Shown here piece after piece: positions 35,301 to 48,900 of a DNA stretch of 64,000 bases (the stretch's first letter is position 1; every line of letters starts with the position of its first letter). The notes beneath the pieces are model-generated. The model did not search any database and was not told the DNA's origin. It saw only the letters and a list, made by a program, of their open reading frames with translations. This DNA comes from Paragonimus westermani (taxonomy: Eukaryota; Platyhelminthes; Trematoda; Plagiorchiida; Troglotrematidae), in the NCBI GenBank assembly GCA_008508345.1, contig QNGE01000123.1:127599-191598 (forward strand). The letters are read 5' to 3'. Position numbers and translations under genes: made by a program.

Positions 35301-38300
35301 CTCTGGGTTTTAAAGCCAGTTATTACCGTTTATCTTCGTATTGTCTAGGTATTTGGAGGGGTATTTCAGAATCTACGGGCCAGCTGTTGAGGCTTCACCC
35401 GATCAGGAGATTGAGTTTTGTTTGCACTTGGTGATAATATGTCGTTGCAAGTGATCCTGCAAAATTCACCCCGAATTCCTCATCTGTTGTTATTTGTGGC
35501 ATTAATAGATTCTGTTAATTTCAAGGCGACGCATCTACCTCACAGTTAAAATGTTGTAAAACCACATGTCACACGTGTCACTCAGGCCATACTAAAGTAA
35601 GCATCATTTACGGACAAACCCACCTGCAGAGAGCTGGCTTTTAAGTGTTTGCGTGTTAGTCAGTCACTCATGTAGCATCTTCATGTCCTGGAATATAAAC
35701 TGTGAAGTTGAGATATCGTCGGAGCTGCTACTCAAACTTTCAAATATTGGCTTGCTCGGGAAGATGGAGAAGAATAATTGTAAACACACCGGTGAATTTA
35801 CGGACAAATATAGTTGTTGAAGAGGGGCTTGACTTTCAAGTTTTGCTTCATTCACTTGGTTTCAGATGAGGGCCCAGATTAACTTTTTCCGAAACTAAGT
35901 GCCGATTCACATGGAGTCCGCCACACTTGGTGCAAAGTAGCCACAGGTTTCTAACGAAAAAATATACCTCGTCGTCTATGACCATAAACAGAATCTCACT
36001 CCCGTGGTCCACAGAGCTAATATCACGACACCACACCTTCCAGTACAAAATCGTAATCCCGTGGTATAATAGCCGTACCACTGTGGTGTATAACGATTAC
36101 ATTAAGGCATTTATTTTTTGAGAAACCTCATGGTTCTTTGTCAAGTTGATCAAACGATAAGCAAAAGAGGGCACTAAAACTTTTGAATCTAAGGCGATCT
36201 CAGGATTATCGTACAATGTAGACGGGTTCAAACGTTCTTCATGGGGATACCAGAGGTCTGTTGTTCCTTTTTCGGATAAGTCATCTTTTGCATTCGCGAA
36301 CATCGTTCTGTCATTATCTGCAAACGTCAGATGAGTACAGGTTAACGTTTAATCGTCGTAAAAGTGAACGAAGCGTCTCTGATTGGACCGGGAGGCAACT
36401 TAAACCTACATAATTCGATTTAACATATGAATACGATTCTTCAAGATGAGTTGCATTATCTTCCTGTATTTCAGCTATGAAATTTTGTGCAGAATCTTTG
36501 TTCAGGTTCTGTAAATATGTTGTGTTCAGATATTGGTTATAGGCTGGAAGCTAGGCCCATTATTTCTCAGTAATATTGCCCTAACAAACAGGATGGTTGT
36601 CTGTCGAACCTTGTTTTTCTTTGTCTGTCCTCTAGTATTTACAAACACTACTTCACTTCATCATATTTTTTCCTCTCCTTTGCCAATAACTAGAATTCCT
36701 GCGTGAATCATTCACAGCAGAATAATGTTCTCGTTTTTTAAACCAGTCACTCCGCGTTTGCATGATCAGAACAAGCGCGAAACTGTTCTTTTCACACACA
36801 GTTTGGTCAGCCGACAAGATGTACATGTCCAGACAGGCGTTTACTATATTGGCAGCTAGCCAGTAAAATGTGATTTCCATTGCACCTGACTTCTAGATGG
36901 TAAACTAACGTTACACCAAAGTTTCAGGTTAGCCGCTCCATAAACACCTGCTTTGGAGGTATAATTCAGACACAGGTGCTTTTCGCGTTTCCGCTGAGAC
37001 GAATCAAACAAATTTAACCCGCTCTTCCCCAATTAGATTTTCTCGTTTAACGATACAACTGAATACTACCTACTGGTAACAAATTGGGTATTACTAAGAT
37101 AAAGTATAACCTTCTTGAACAGTACATAGCAATTAACCTTGAAGACTGCATCCACGTTAATGAATTGGTTCTGTTCGATTGAATACCATCCGATAATGTC
37201 GTAGACAAGTAAGGTAGTGCCACTTCACGAGTTATGAACGACGTATTTTCTGTCCGAAACTGATTATGTGAGTTGTACTTGTTATACCTCGTCTACACAA
37301 TAAAAAATACTCCGTTACAGAGCCGTTCGGGCTGATATGACTTTCGGAATATCTTTTAAAATCTAACAAGTATACAGTAGTTACCCTGTTGAAATGTGAA
37401 AAGGCTGCATGCTTATACAAAATGTAAAATAGTGTTCAAATTCGAGTTTTTGTTTTTGGTCAGTCTACCCAAAACGTGCTTGAGCAGATTCCAACCGTTG
37501 AAATGGAAACATTGGTTCTATTGCCTAATGTGCAACATATGGTTAACGTGCTTGACTTGGATACAAGGGACGTCAAAAATGGCACAGTAGAAGCAGTGGC
37601 ACCACACACCTGCAATTCATCTACGGATGACAGCAGTTACTTCATTGTGACGGAAATTTTATTTTGCACTCTTGGCGGGGGTAGTTAACAACCCGATGAC
37701 TTTCATTTATGTATTGGCCAAGATATATTCCCTTAGGTTCGTGTAGAAGGCTAAGAACGAACTGTGCGGATCAAGTGAATTGATTGACAAGCAATAATAG
37801 AACGGAGCAGAAGCCACCTGCACACTTAGGTCTGTTCTGGTGATGCTCTCAAAAAGTTTAGCTAAACGACCTGTTGGGTGGCCTACTCATTCTATCCTAG
37901 AAAAACAGTGAAACTGTTGGAAGCGGAATGAAGTATGTGGTAAGCATAAATGATGTGAAAAGCTTAATCCGTAATTGTATGGCAGGCTGAGACTTTGTGA
38001 CGACCCTATGAAAGTTATTTTTCAGCTTGTTAGTTACAGTACCACCACTGAAAGAAGGCAAGAGGGAGTAAAAGAAATATTTTCACAAATGGGGATGGTC
38101 TCGGTTTTTTGTCATCTGACGTCATGTTATATCGACAAACCTCTCGAGTTGCATACCCAAAAGAAATGAGATTTTTGAGACACTTATACATATATAAAAA
38201 TGGAACCTCACTAACGTTTGAACACAGCTCTAGCATTCTCAGTGACTTTTCAGCCGGCCTGTTCCCAAAATTTTGAACGGCTTTACCTCAGCAACTTGAA

Positions 38301-39110
38301 GTTACCTCATTGTGTTGTAACAAGTCAGAAAACGAATTCCCGAAAACAAGCTTCTTCGTTACCATAGGTTACCGTGTAAGCAAGGCGTAGAGACAAAATA
38401 GATTTCAACACAGAGCTGAAAAGTTTGAACGGCACTCAATTTGTCTGTCTATACAGTGACACTACTTGGATTCATTTTTCAGCTGGAATCATTTTTGAGC
38501 CCACGAGAACTTGCATCTCAGATCTTCGTTCTTTGATTGTGTTATCTCAGTCCATTGACCACGGCCTATACGTATGAGGTTGGTTGAGTAACGAATAAAA
38601 ATTGTTCAGATTTTCTTCGTCCCCATTGTACAGCACAGTCACTGCGTGGGTTATTGGGTTTTCTGTTTGACTGCGTTGCACTTAACGTTTGAAACATCGT
38701 CAGCAATGAGCAACTTGTGTAAATGAATCAACGCATATCAGTCTTGAAGAATCACTTGTCAAGGTTCATTCGGATTCTTTTCATTTGTTTCTAAAAAAAT
38801 CAAACATACACGAGGATTCGCATTCGTAGACATTTCTGCGAACAAGCGTGTTTTTCTACTCTTGCTAGGTTATTAACCAACGGATAAAGTAGATGAGAAA
38901 GACAGTCCGCATTGCGCTGATCAAATTGATGTCAGTACAGTCTGGTCCGCGGACCGCAAATTGTTCCACGATGACCTCTAGCTCACAATGCACGTCAGTT
39001 AGTCTTGAAATTCCTGTTCCATTCTAAGTCTGGTTACCTCAACTAACTAATCTGTCAATAACTTTGTGAACTGTGGTCTAGTTAATTTGGCGTCTTTTTT
39101 CCAAATTAGA
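32346..39110. other. Unassigned stretch
   Basis: No recognised gene, RNA or element in about 6.8 kb. The longest open frame with an ATG (34582-34902, 106 codons) has no visible domain and is of chance length. This is the largest uncharacterised block of the window. Confidence 0.4.
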
Positions 39111-39470
39111 AGTCAGTTACATTCCGGTCGCTAGACACGTTCGGATAATTGGTCACGCTATCGATTCAACTTGTGAAGTCATAACGCTACTACTTTATTC
39201 CTGCCCGGGATTCTTACGGTTTGCTAAGGCAGTCGTAGTGAACTGTCTTAATTCAATCTCGTATGTTCAGAAACAACTGTTCCCGAATCGGGTCCTTCCT
39301 TGAACCTAATAACCTGTACTGACCCACTGACTGATTATGTACCTATCAAGGGGTTTGCTATAAAAACCGACTGAAGTTATTGCAAATTTGTTACTGGTGA
39401 ATCACTATGAACTGAATGCACCCGCCATTTTTCGTGTTTGAATTGTTTTGCCCAAAAAACAAATATGCAA
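39111..39470 (+). mobile_element. Penelope-like element tail with decayed hammerhead
   Basis: An open frame of 58 codons (39127-39303) reads VARHVRIIGHAIDST, then FLRFAKAVVVN, then YVQKQLFPNRVLP and a stop. It is the sense-strand counterpart of the PLE tail at 31854-32162. The pLTR follows. The ribozyme remnant near 39387-39430 has CTGGTGA for CUGANGA and no recognisable GAAA box. No reverse transcriptase is visible to the left. Confidence 0.7.
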
Positions 39471-40559
39471 ACTATTAGTCTGTCTGATCATGTGATACAA
39501 TGGGTCGAACATATTCAGCAGCCCTAAGTGTCGGCTGTTATTATGTTATTTAAAACTTTTTACACTGCTGAATCAATGTCTCCGTGAATACGACTTAAAT
39601 CCATCAACTTATCAAAAAACCCATCGAAAATAACTGAAAATTCATCAAATTTTCATACATCATTGATACTTAATTTCTTGTACTATTTACGACAACAATG
39701 CGTAGTATGAAGTTTGCATGCTGAAACCAATGTTACTACCCTGACCTGCCGGAGATGACAATCAAATCATCACAAGTTATGATCATGGAAGTTCACCGAG
39801 GAATACTTAGAATTAAACTAGACCCTTGATGCACAGCGTAACAGACAACGACAGCCTGATACCAATTGTGCTTTCACGTGCTTGCGTCTTCTACATTCAG
39901 CATGTGACCTATCCTGTCATATCCTAACCGCCTATTATATGTGGCTGTATAGTTTGACAGAGTCCGCCAAATGTAATTAGAGGCAATTCCATAACTAAGG
40001 TCTTGTTAGATTCAAACCATATGTTATAAACGCACGTGTCAATCCTAAGTGTTTCGAATGTTAATCTAAATCATGAAGGTTGAACCTCTTTATGCAAATA
40101 AATCCATCAGACTACTAGGCTACATAGTTGTCTGGTTGTAAAGTGAGAAATAATCGGTCGTGTACAAACACAAGACTGGAGTGTCTTTCTCACGTCATCG
40201 TTTGATCGCCACCTACCCATGACGTGAGCCACAGCAATGTGCTCACTCAGGTGCGCCATTTACGCAAATGAAGCAGTTGCGGGCTGCAAACTTTGACGGC
40301 GAGTAACGACGAGTAGTCCAGCTTGGCGTTACACAACAGATGTTTGTGGCCTCAACAGATTTGCGGTCTACCCGGTTTAAATCTTAATCCGCTTTCAAGC
40401 TGTCCTAAACAGAATATCTAAACCCCGAGTACGGTGAAAAATTTTGTACGCTACGTGAACTCTAAAAATGAAAACTTCTCTGGTGGTTACCTACTGATGG
40501 TAGGGAACCTAGTTAAAGTAGAGTTGTGTATTTCTCAAATTTTGTCGCAACCTATACGA
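39471..40559. other. Unassigned stretch
   Basis: Nothing recognised on either strand. Confidence 0.4.
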
Positions 40560-40738
40560 GCAGGTAGACTTCACGACCAGTCTTTTTCAGAATAGACCAT
40601 CAAACTTACGTTTTGCTCTTGTTAGAGCTTATCAGGAGTGTATATCTTTGCTATGGGATGGAGTAGAACTCTGGCCACGATTTCTTGTGGTGACCCTGTT
40701 GATCATTGCACCACAGAACTCACATTAGGCACGAACGT
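40560..40738 (-). mobile_element. Hammerhead SINE copy I (antisense, head to tail)
   Basis: The minus strand carries the family head (TGCCTAATGTGAG near 40735, then a degenerate A and B box), the ribozyme (about 40596-40642) and the start of the tail. In the ribozyme stem II (GCTCT/AGAGC, loop AACA) is perfect. The first box is CTGATAA and GAAA has become AAAA; stem I no longer pairs well. It is predicted to be inactive. Confidence 0.65.
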
Positions 40739-41100
40739 ATTATCATATCTGAAAATCTGACCGCTTTTGCTTATGAGTAATGATTGGGATATCCGATGAA
40801 TTGTTTTGCAACATGAAACCAGTCCAATATTTTTGCTGTCGTTTGTTATTCAAATGACTTCTGCTATATCGTGTTTTGCAACCAGTAGTACGACTATCAG
40901 CATCCACTGCGAAATTTCGGTATTTTGTAGTTGTTTATCTATCCAGTCGTCTGTCTGTCCACCTATCTCCCTATCCGTTAGTCGGGGGGTTCGTATATAT
41001 CTGTGTTCGTATTTATGAATGGTGTTTGTCCGCAGCTTTGTCTGATTGACTGTTTGTTTGTGTCGGACGAGGAATACATCAGTGGATTTAGTGATTAACT
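40739..41100. other. Unassigned, pyrimidine-rich low-complexity run
   Basis: A stretch rich in CTGT/CTAT steps lies at about 40930-40990. Nothing else was recognised. Confidence 0.4.
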
Positions 41101-41132
41101 TATGACTGTCATGAGAGAGTGTAGTGAATATC

Positions 41133-41273
41133 ACCTGGTAAAAATCAAACATCATTTGCAATTGGTTACATCTCCCACTTTTGATGAAAACACAAGATGT
41201 GAGTTCCGCTCATATCGGAGTGAATTATTACCACGATTGGGATTTGACCCAGAGGAAGTGTACTCAAGAGGTA
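41133..41273 (+). CDS. Possible isolated coding exon, unknown product
   Basis: The frame through this interval reads CEFRSYRSELLPRLGFDPEE and similar, with a charged, globular-protein-like composition. It could begin after an AG near 41132 and end at AAGAG before GTAATC at 41274. The frame stays open to 41398, so the exon end is uncertain. No domain or neighbouring exon supports it, and an open stretch of this length can occur by chance. Confidence 0.13.
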
Positions 41274-41399
41274 ATCGTATTGGTAGTCACGCCATTAGCC
41301 CTACGTTAAACAAGAACGAATTACCATTTCCACAAGCATGGACGTATATCTTTGTCAGTACTGCCGAAATTTCACGATCGCTTCGTGAGCAGAGATAAA

Positions 41400-44300
41400 T
41401 TATTCTGTTTGCTGTGAGTAAACTCCCAAGTTAGGACTCCATTACCAAGTGGAAATCAGATAAATCGGTGGAAATGTCAAGTGGGTGATTTCAGCCCAAA
41501 TATGAGGCTTCAGCTTGAGGTTATGCATTTTTTGGAAAGAGGAGAGTTACTTTGTTTCAACCTACGACAACCACCCGGAAACAAATGGGGTTACGTTTAG
41601 TCAAAATTAACCGGCCATTCCAAATATGATATCATCAAGATTGCCACATACTAAAAGGAACTGGAGCTGAAATTACAATCTTGGTAAGGATGTGCTTGAT
41701 GTTTCAGTATGGCGGGGTAGACATTTTAATCTAGTATACTTTTACAAAAGGGTTAACTAGGAAGTTTATTGGAATACGAAGTCTGCGATCGGTTGTCAGT
41801 GTTCAAATTGTATCAACCGGACCGTTTACTGTTCATCAGTAATTTTATATGGGTTTGTAGTGGTCGTTGAGGGGGGTACTTAATTTTCAGCGTGTGTCAC
41901 CGCGAGTGTTTCTTTCTTGCCAAGGTGATTTCTTAATTCCTATGGAGTAAACAACATTCTTTTATTAGCATATGTCCTTCCGTGCAAAGAAAATCAAGTG
42001 AGTAGGAAAGTGAGGGCTGGAGTGGTCTCCTGAATACGGGTATTAGGTTTATTTTGCGAGATAAACGAAGCTGTCGCTTAACCGAATTTCTAGCGTCGTC
42101 ACATACCCACCATCTCCAGTAACAAGTAGCTGGTTCTTAGACTAATCCGATAGTCACTGTGTGGGAACATTGATCAAAAAGCTATGGTCTGATATCGGTA
42201 ATTTTATCCGTCATTCGGTGTACGCCAAAGATATTCCACTATTCTGTTTTCCAGATGACTGGAATGTTTGTACACAAAAATTGAACAGAAAACCGTCGGT
42301 ATTCTGAATTGAATGCCATTGACTTTATGTAAGTTTTGGATGGCGGAAACATCGTTGTAGCTAAATCGAGTTACTTCTTCGGTCTAAACTCAGTTTAGAC
42401 TCTAAAATCGAAAGCAAAAAACCATTATAAATTATTTTCCGGTTGCTAGAACAACAGTAGGTTTTGCTGCCGTCAACAGCAAAAATGTGCTGATGCATGG
42501 TTAGCATGTGGTGCGGCGAAAATATTGTTTAGACAAATCAATGTGTTCAGTGGTACATACATATAAACTGGAGCCTTCTGGAGTCAGTAAATGAGTCCGT
42601 ACGTAATTACTTTACAATTGTTTAATCCACTGGCGAAGTAACTGGACACGGCTTGTCTCGAAGTCAACGCGTCGTTCGCAAAACCAGACACACGTGAATA
42701 CTTGCTCGAATTTTCACTCGCTTGTTTAGGTCATAAAATTGCGCATCGTTTAGCTGATCTGCTTTTACTACCTCCATTGCATGCTTGTGAAACATACACA
42801 CAAAAACCACCTTTGAGAGAGTGGGTCGTGATTGTTTTGACTGGTTTTTCTTTTCTATCATTTACTGAACATGAACCTGATTGCTGTATGAATAGTGAGC
42901 TTATGCAGTACGCAATGACTGGTTACACTGATGTTTCCATCCAGTGAAAGGCTAAATAGTTTGAGTCCGAAAAGAGAGTGGACGACTTAAAATGAACGAC
43001 ACATACGGAATATTCTTGACATTAGGCACATATAACGCAATACAGGAAAGATGTCTGGCCGAGTTGATCAAACTGTAGATATAACTAGTTCATTAGTGAT
43101 TTCCACGTGATCAAATGGTCACATACTAACCTTGGTTAGCTTGATTGGCTTACCGATTAGGAATGCAACCGTTCCGTGGACAGTAAGTCACGATGTCCAC
43201 TGATCTTGTTCGTGCTGACTGATCAGACAAACGTTGCCACACGATGACTACCTTGCTAACAGTGGCCTTTACCGAACACAATTTTAGTGGTACTAATGAT
43301 CGTTACACATGATTGTGAAAGCAGACCAAAACGCAAAACTTTTTGGTTGATGGCAATCAAATTCGGTTGGCCTCCATTTTTAAGTATACAGATTGTTTGT
43401 ATAATTATGTTGCTAGTTTATATCTCCCATTTTCAACAGACAAACCTTGTCACACTTCAGCTAGTGCTCGCGCATGTGCAATGTCAATGTACCTCGCAGT
43501 GGTTCGCATTTTACTTCTGATATACGGAACAAAAATTCCGAGATTAGGTAACGGAACGCAAATTTGTGATGTTTCAGTAGCTGACCTCTTCCCGCCCCCT
43601 TCCGTACAACGCGTGCATGTGTGCTGTTTGGGTTAAGTCTCCAGAAACAGTTGCCTATCTACTCAAGGAAATGAAAACTCGACCAGCTGTCAAGCAATGT
43701 GAACTAAGCTGAAAAGTACACCAAAATAAACGGGCCAACGGACCAACTGTAGTGAGAAAACGAGGTGGTATGTGCCAGGTTGTTCATGAGACAGTCGGGA
43801 ATAGTTATTCTGTCAAAAATTTGCGCAGTTCCTCTCATCACCTAACCCTGTCAAGCGTATACCAAGCAAGAGGACATTGACAAGACACTAATCAGTCAAT
43901 CGGCCAACGCTTATTTCAACGAACTAGCATGGTCACAGTCAGATCTAAAGTTTCAGAAGACGAACCGTTTTTCGAGTTCACGTTGTGAAAGCGTCTAATA
44001 TTTTGTAAGTTGCTAGCAACCGTCTATATTTCCGTTCACCGAGTAGTCAGCTACGCATTTCACATCGTTTGAGCGTTGATTAAGAAGTCGACCGGCAGTG
44101 CTCGAGTAGGCGGGAAAGCAACTGACAAACAAACTGCAAGGTGAAACAAACAGCTGAACGAGCTTAAAATTTTCATCACTCCAGGAATGTCCCCATCATC
44201 GTCACCAGCATCGACATCACCAGTATGGATATTTCTACGAGTATCAGTGGTACATAAGCTCTTGAAAATCCTTTCCAAAATGCACGCAACAAGTTAATAC

Positions 44301-44811
44301 GTCTTAAATATCATTGGAAACGAACGTTACACATAGAAGCTCACAGTCGGCAACAAAATGCTACATCTTGCAAACAAATGACCGTGTTGACACTTTGGAG
44401 AAGATCGTGTCTACAAGTTTTGATTGTCTCTTTTCAATCATGGTCCTTGTCTCACACAGAGGTAACATATAAGCAGCGGAACCAAGGTAGCCATTCTCTT
44501 TGCCAGTCTTCGATCACTGGTTAAGTGGAGGACGAAGTCTCGACGATGGGAGAGGAACAAGTGTCTAATTTCAGTTCCACCCGCCTATCTAAGTTTTGTG
44601 CATTATTAAACGGATGCATAAATTTAACCTATCATTATGGTTTTTATTCGTGAATGATAGAATGTAACCAGTCGCTGTTCATTTGTCTGGGTGTTTGAAG
44701 TGTGAGTTGTGTGAATTAGCCGGATGTTGTCCGCGCACTCAGGTGATGATCAGGGGCTTAGGATTCATCCAAGCAACCTGGTTCACATGAGTAGTTGTCT
44801 CTTCACTAAAG
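41400..44811. other. Unassigned stretch
   Basis: No recognised gene, RNA or element. Frames at 42664-42947 and 43287-43636 overlap on opposite or shifted frames and show no domain. Confidence 0.4.
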
Positions 44812-44921
44812 AAGATGTTAATGAAAGGGGAACAACAAGATGGAGATTGGAACTAAGAAAACTTGCACATGACATGTTCATCACACGCGAAAGCTCTGTC
44901 AAACGAGTTAATATAGGAAAA
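44812..44921 (+). CDS. Possible exon upstream of the candidate gene
   Basis: It is bounded by a pyrimidine-rich acceptor (TTGTCTCTTCACTAAAG) and a GTATGC donor. It encodes EDVNERGTTRWRLELRKLA and then HDMFITRESSVKRVNIGK, a charged, plausible protein segment. Its end phase (0) does not join directly to the exon at 45074, so either another exon intervenes or this one is spurious. Confidence 0.18.
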
Positions 44922-45073
44922 GTATGCGGATAACAGAATGCTCTGGGCCGAAAGACTGACATCCAAGGTGGTTAGCAATCAACGCTATCTTCATTAGCAT
45001 TATGTCAAGCATTCATGCTGAAAACTATCTGATATCAAACCACGAAAAGGATTAAACGACTCCCAATTTTAAG

Positions 45074-45955
45074 GAAACAGAGCGAGGAAAGGGTAGAAAG
45101 TGTTTTAAGAAACCAGTTTGTCGAATCTCCAGCAGTCGCATCAAGGCACAAAGCTAAATACCAAGCAGATCAGAATCTTGATCCGGCTGATCTCATTAAT
45201 TTTAAAACACGAGGTGAGTTGCGTAGATTTTTGAGATCAACAAGTTACCAAAGGTTGACTAATTCTGTGAACTCACTAGGAAAGACAAGAAAGTTAAACT
45301 AGAAATACGTTATTCCACAGAGATTTCTTGAGAAAATAAGACCGCGTTCTCTCGGGCTGAATATCAACACGATCAGCCCGGTGTTAGACTTGTGGTCTTA
45401 GTCCGGATCGTGAAAACTTGACTTATATTTACCCGATAGTGTATGAAACTGATCACTTGTGGGCAAACTGCTGCTTGGCATTCCTGTTCGCCACCATTCA
45501 GAGTGTGTGTTTACTTAGAAATCTCTCGAAGCTATTATTCAGTAGACTAATATTAATGAGACTGTTCAGGATTAAACATGGTCCTCAAGCACTTTTCCCG
45601 CTAAAGATTTTCGCTGAAATGCACATATCGGCTGTCGTGCGAGAGACCACAGTAGCGTATGTATTGAACCTAGAGATGTTTCATCAAAGATTACGCGCTG
45701 AAAACTGGGACCCTGGTCAGAGTTATCTGGAGTATACGGGAATTTTCCTAATAAAAAGTGTTACCATGATGTCCAGCTATCTACCTCATACTTCTGTTTA
45801 ACTTATTTACACATGTGGCGAAGACATGTTACAAAGTATTTTCAAGGCTGTGCCGAGGATACTGAGATCAAACGGGTGCTCTCAAAGCTTATATTGCTGC
45901 CAAGGCAGCCGCAAAAGGTTGCGATGAGGTCTAAAAGTGGGAAAAATGGTGATCA
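45074..45955 (+). CDS. Candidate host gene fragment: two exons joined by a 633-bp intron
   Basis: Exon one (45074-45213) follows an acceptor CTCCCAATTTTAAG and ends at GAG before GTGAGT, a consensus donor. Exon two (45847-45955) follows AGTATTTTCAAG and ends before GTAAGG. Exon one ends with one base of a codon and exon two supplies two, so the phases fit and create a glycine codon. The joined frame reads KQSEERVESVLRNQF, then DLINFKTRGCAEDTEIKRVL and PRQPQKVAMRSKSG, a lysine- and glutamate-rich sequence that I do not recognise. Intron and exon sizes are normal for an animal. Start, end and further exons are unknown. Splice signals this short also arise by chance. Confidence 0.3.
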
Positions 45956-48900
45956 GTAAGGAAACCGGACACAGTGTCTCACCCTAAACTGTACAGTCAA
46001 CACCACACTCTCAAAGTCCGAGTTGTCCGATGGAAGATCCTTCATCATTCCAGTAAACAAACACCTACTATGTTAGGATACTCCTCTTCAATGGCGCTTG
46101 TGTTGAATATGACTGATTTACATACTTCTTTCATCCAGTTTTTCCTCACCACACATATAGGACTCCCATCACCGTGTGCATCATCTTAGTGAATGATTTG
46201 GTTTTTGTTAACTAAACCCCCAGTTTTCTACCAGGATTTCATAGGTTATACCAGACTCAACAACTGGGTAATTTTTCAATACAAATTCAGTATCGCCAAA
46301 ATAAGTTGCCCCAAAAAGAGTGGAAAGTGATATCCCAGTTACTCACTTGCACATTCTAATTCCTATCGAGTTCTTTACGCGCACTTTTGTTCTTGTCCGC
46401 TGGTACCACCGAAAGACGGTGACCTACCGTATACTGAAGTTACCGTGGTAATCAGACTACGCGAAAGACCATCCGAAGTGAGACATTATGCTTTAATTTT
46501 ACATTAGCCATGGTATTGTGGTCCTCATTTTCGAAGGTTTTCATATTTTTTTCGTGGGTGGGGTGTAACGTCACTACTTCTAAGCATGTAGATAAGTTTA
46601 CATCTTTGGAGCAACACTTTATAATCCAGATAGCTGTTCGTAAGATATAAAGCGGATGGCAGTGATGTCGACTGATTCTCTCTGTAGGTAAAAATATAAA
46701 CACAAATTAATCTGACCGCAACTCCGGATTGGGGAAAGGACATACACTCTTATAACTATACCAGTGGCAACTTAAACTGTCGGGTATATCATTGTTTCAT
46801 AATACGAATTACTGAAACTTGTTAAAGTACAGTCCAGAGGTCAAATCGTTCTAATAAATTTCACAGTGACGGATAAAAAGAAGTTCCGACAAGTAACAGT
46901 TGTCTCCTTAAGTTACAGATTAGAAATGCTGAGTAAGAAAACGAATGATGTTTTAAGCACACTATCCAAAAGTATATGCTGTCTTGATGACGCTAAATAT
47001 ACTGAAGGAACGGTACACGCGGTTAACAGCAGCCTTCGCATTCAGATAAAATTTCGGGTCACACCCTGTTGAAGAAAGACATATTTGGCTGTCATTCCTT
47101 TTATAGCTCACCAGAGTTACACTTTCTTACCAAAACTGTTACTCTAAATTCGATTCACAAAACAACCATCGTGACCAATATGACGTTGTTCTTACACTGA
47201 GTGAGACCGAAATGACGTACGTAAAGTCCAGGACTCATTTACTTCTGTGTACTGCGCATGTTAATTGCAAGACTTTAACGAGGACAACAACTGTCCAACC
47301 AATGACGACAATGACGAGGTCCACAGTGTGGTGAACACTGATAATTCGTCGGAAAGTTAGTTACTCCAAACTGTACGCTAATGACGTTTAATTGCAGCTT
47401 TCGGCTTTAGACTAACTTGTAAGTCGGACTATTTTGAATGCCTCTAGTAAATTTGTCTGATGTCTAGTTTGTGTTAGGAAATTCCCTGTCACATGTCAGC
47501 AGAAGTAGAGTTCGTAAGCTCACATCGATGGACGACTTTCAGTGTAGGCAGTAGCAAACGGATGTCAAGTTTTACGTTCAGACAGTAGGATAAACTCGCT
47601 GGCTGTAATCTAATCGGTGACAAAGTTGTGTGAGCCAATCATCCGACGAACATAGGATGACCGACTTTTGGTACCTCAGAGACTGTCGTCAAATGTGACT
47701 GTTGAGTTCCAGTGACTCCTTTTAATTGGCCTTGAGTGTAGACGATAAATTGAATGTGAATCGTCTGATGAAGTCTACTCAAAGAGTCCGGTATTTTGTG
47801 AAGAAAATCTCCAGGCAACAAGCCAGATTGATTAGCGTTTACAAAATAGGTATTATATGGTATTTTATGGCAACCTTATCGTCCGAAGTTTACAGCTAAG
47901 GCGTCCTCCTTTTGAATGCTGTTCCAAGGTGCACTGTTTCGCGCAAATTTGTTCAATGCAACTGCATTGGTTGACTGTGACTGTCCGTACTGTCTGCCGG
48001 TCTATTTGTCTATTCGACTGAATGATCGATTGGCCAGCTGGCTGGTTTTCGGTCCGTGTGTGTGTACGCTAGCGTATGATTGCGAACCATTGCAAATGAT
48101 CTGCTTTGAACACAGCTAAAGTAACACGCGTGATAACGCCGTCTTGCATCTTTGTCTGCATACATATGGACAGCAAAAGACGTTATTTTCCAACCCGGCC
48201 AATAAATAAATAAATAAAATCAGACAGTCTTCTGGACTATCACAGCAAACCTATTTTTCAATATTGTGCATGTTTCGTTTTTGCTATTCCCCCATCGCCG
48301 AATCAATTCCGCCCACCATGAGGCCAAAAAACAGAGACCGCTGGGTAATTTTTGCTCTGGTATGTCGAATAATGAAAGAACGCACTTGGGGAATAGTCAT
48401 TCAAATGACGTTCCGGACTAAATGTAATTTTCTGGTCAACTCATCAATAGGTACGAAACTAACTCACACCGTGTCCACAGTTACACAAAACCAATCTGCC
48501 GTTCATCCAGTAGCTAACTTTAGTAACACCTTGTTACTCGAGGAAGTATTTTAGTCAGGCTACTGAGAAGACTTTTATAACACCGGTCAACTGCGTGCAA
48601 TTGAGATTCACGGAATCAGCTGACAGTTTGCATTATAGGCATCAAAAAAATAAATTATTTAAATTGTCCACATATTAAAATTAATTCAATTGCTGAACAC
48701 ATGAATGTTAACCTAACAAGACCAATTCATACTCAACCAAATAAAACAACTTGCCTGTCTTGACAAACTGGATTACATGCGACATTAGAGTGAGATAAAA
48801 CTCATTGGCCGAACCCACTCCATCGTACCTGGTTAACGGCTAAATATTGGACGCAGAAAATACTGCTAACACTCTACCAGTAACGATAATCATTACGTGT

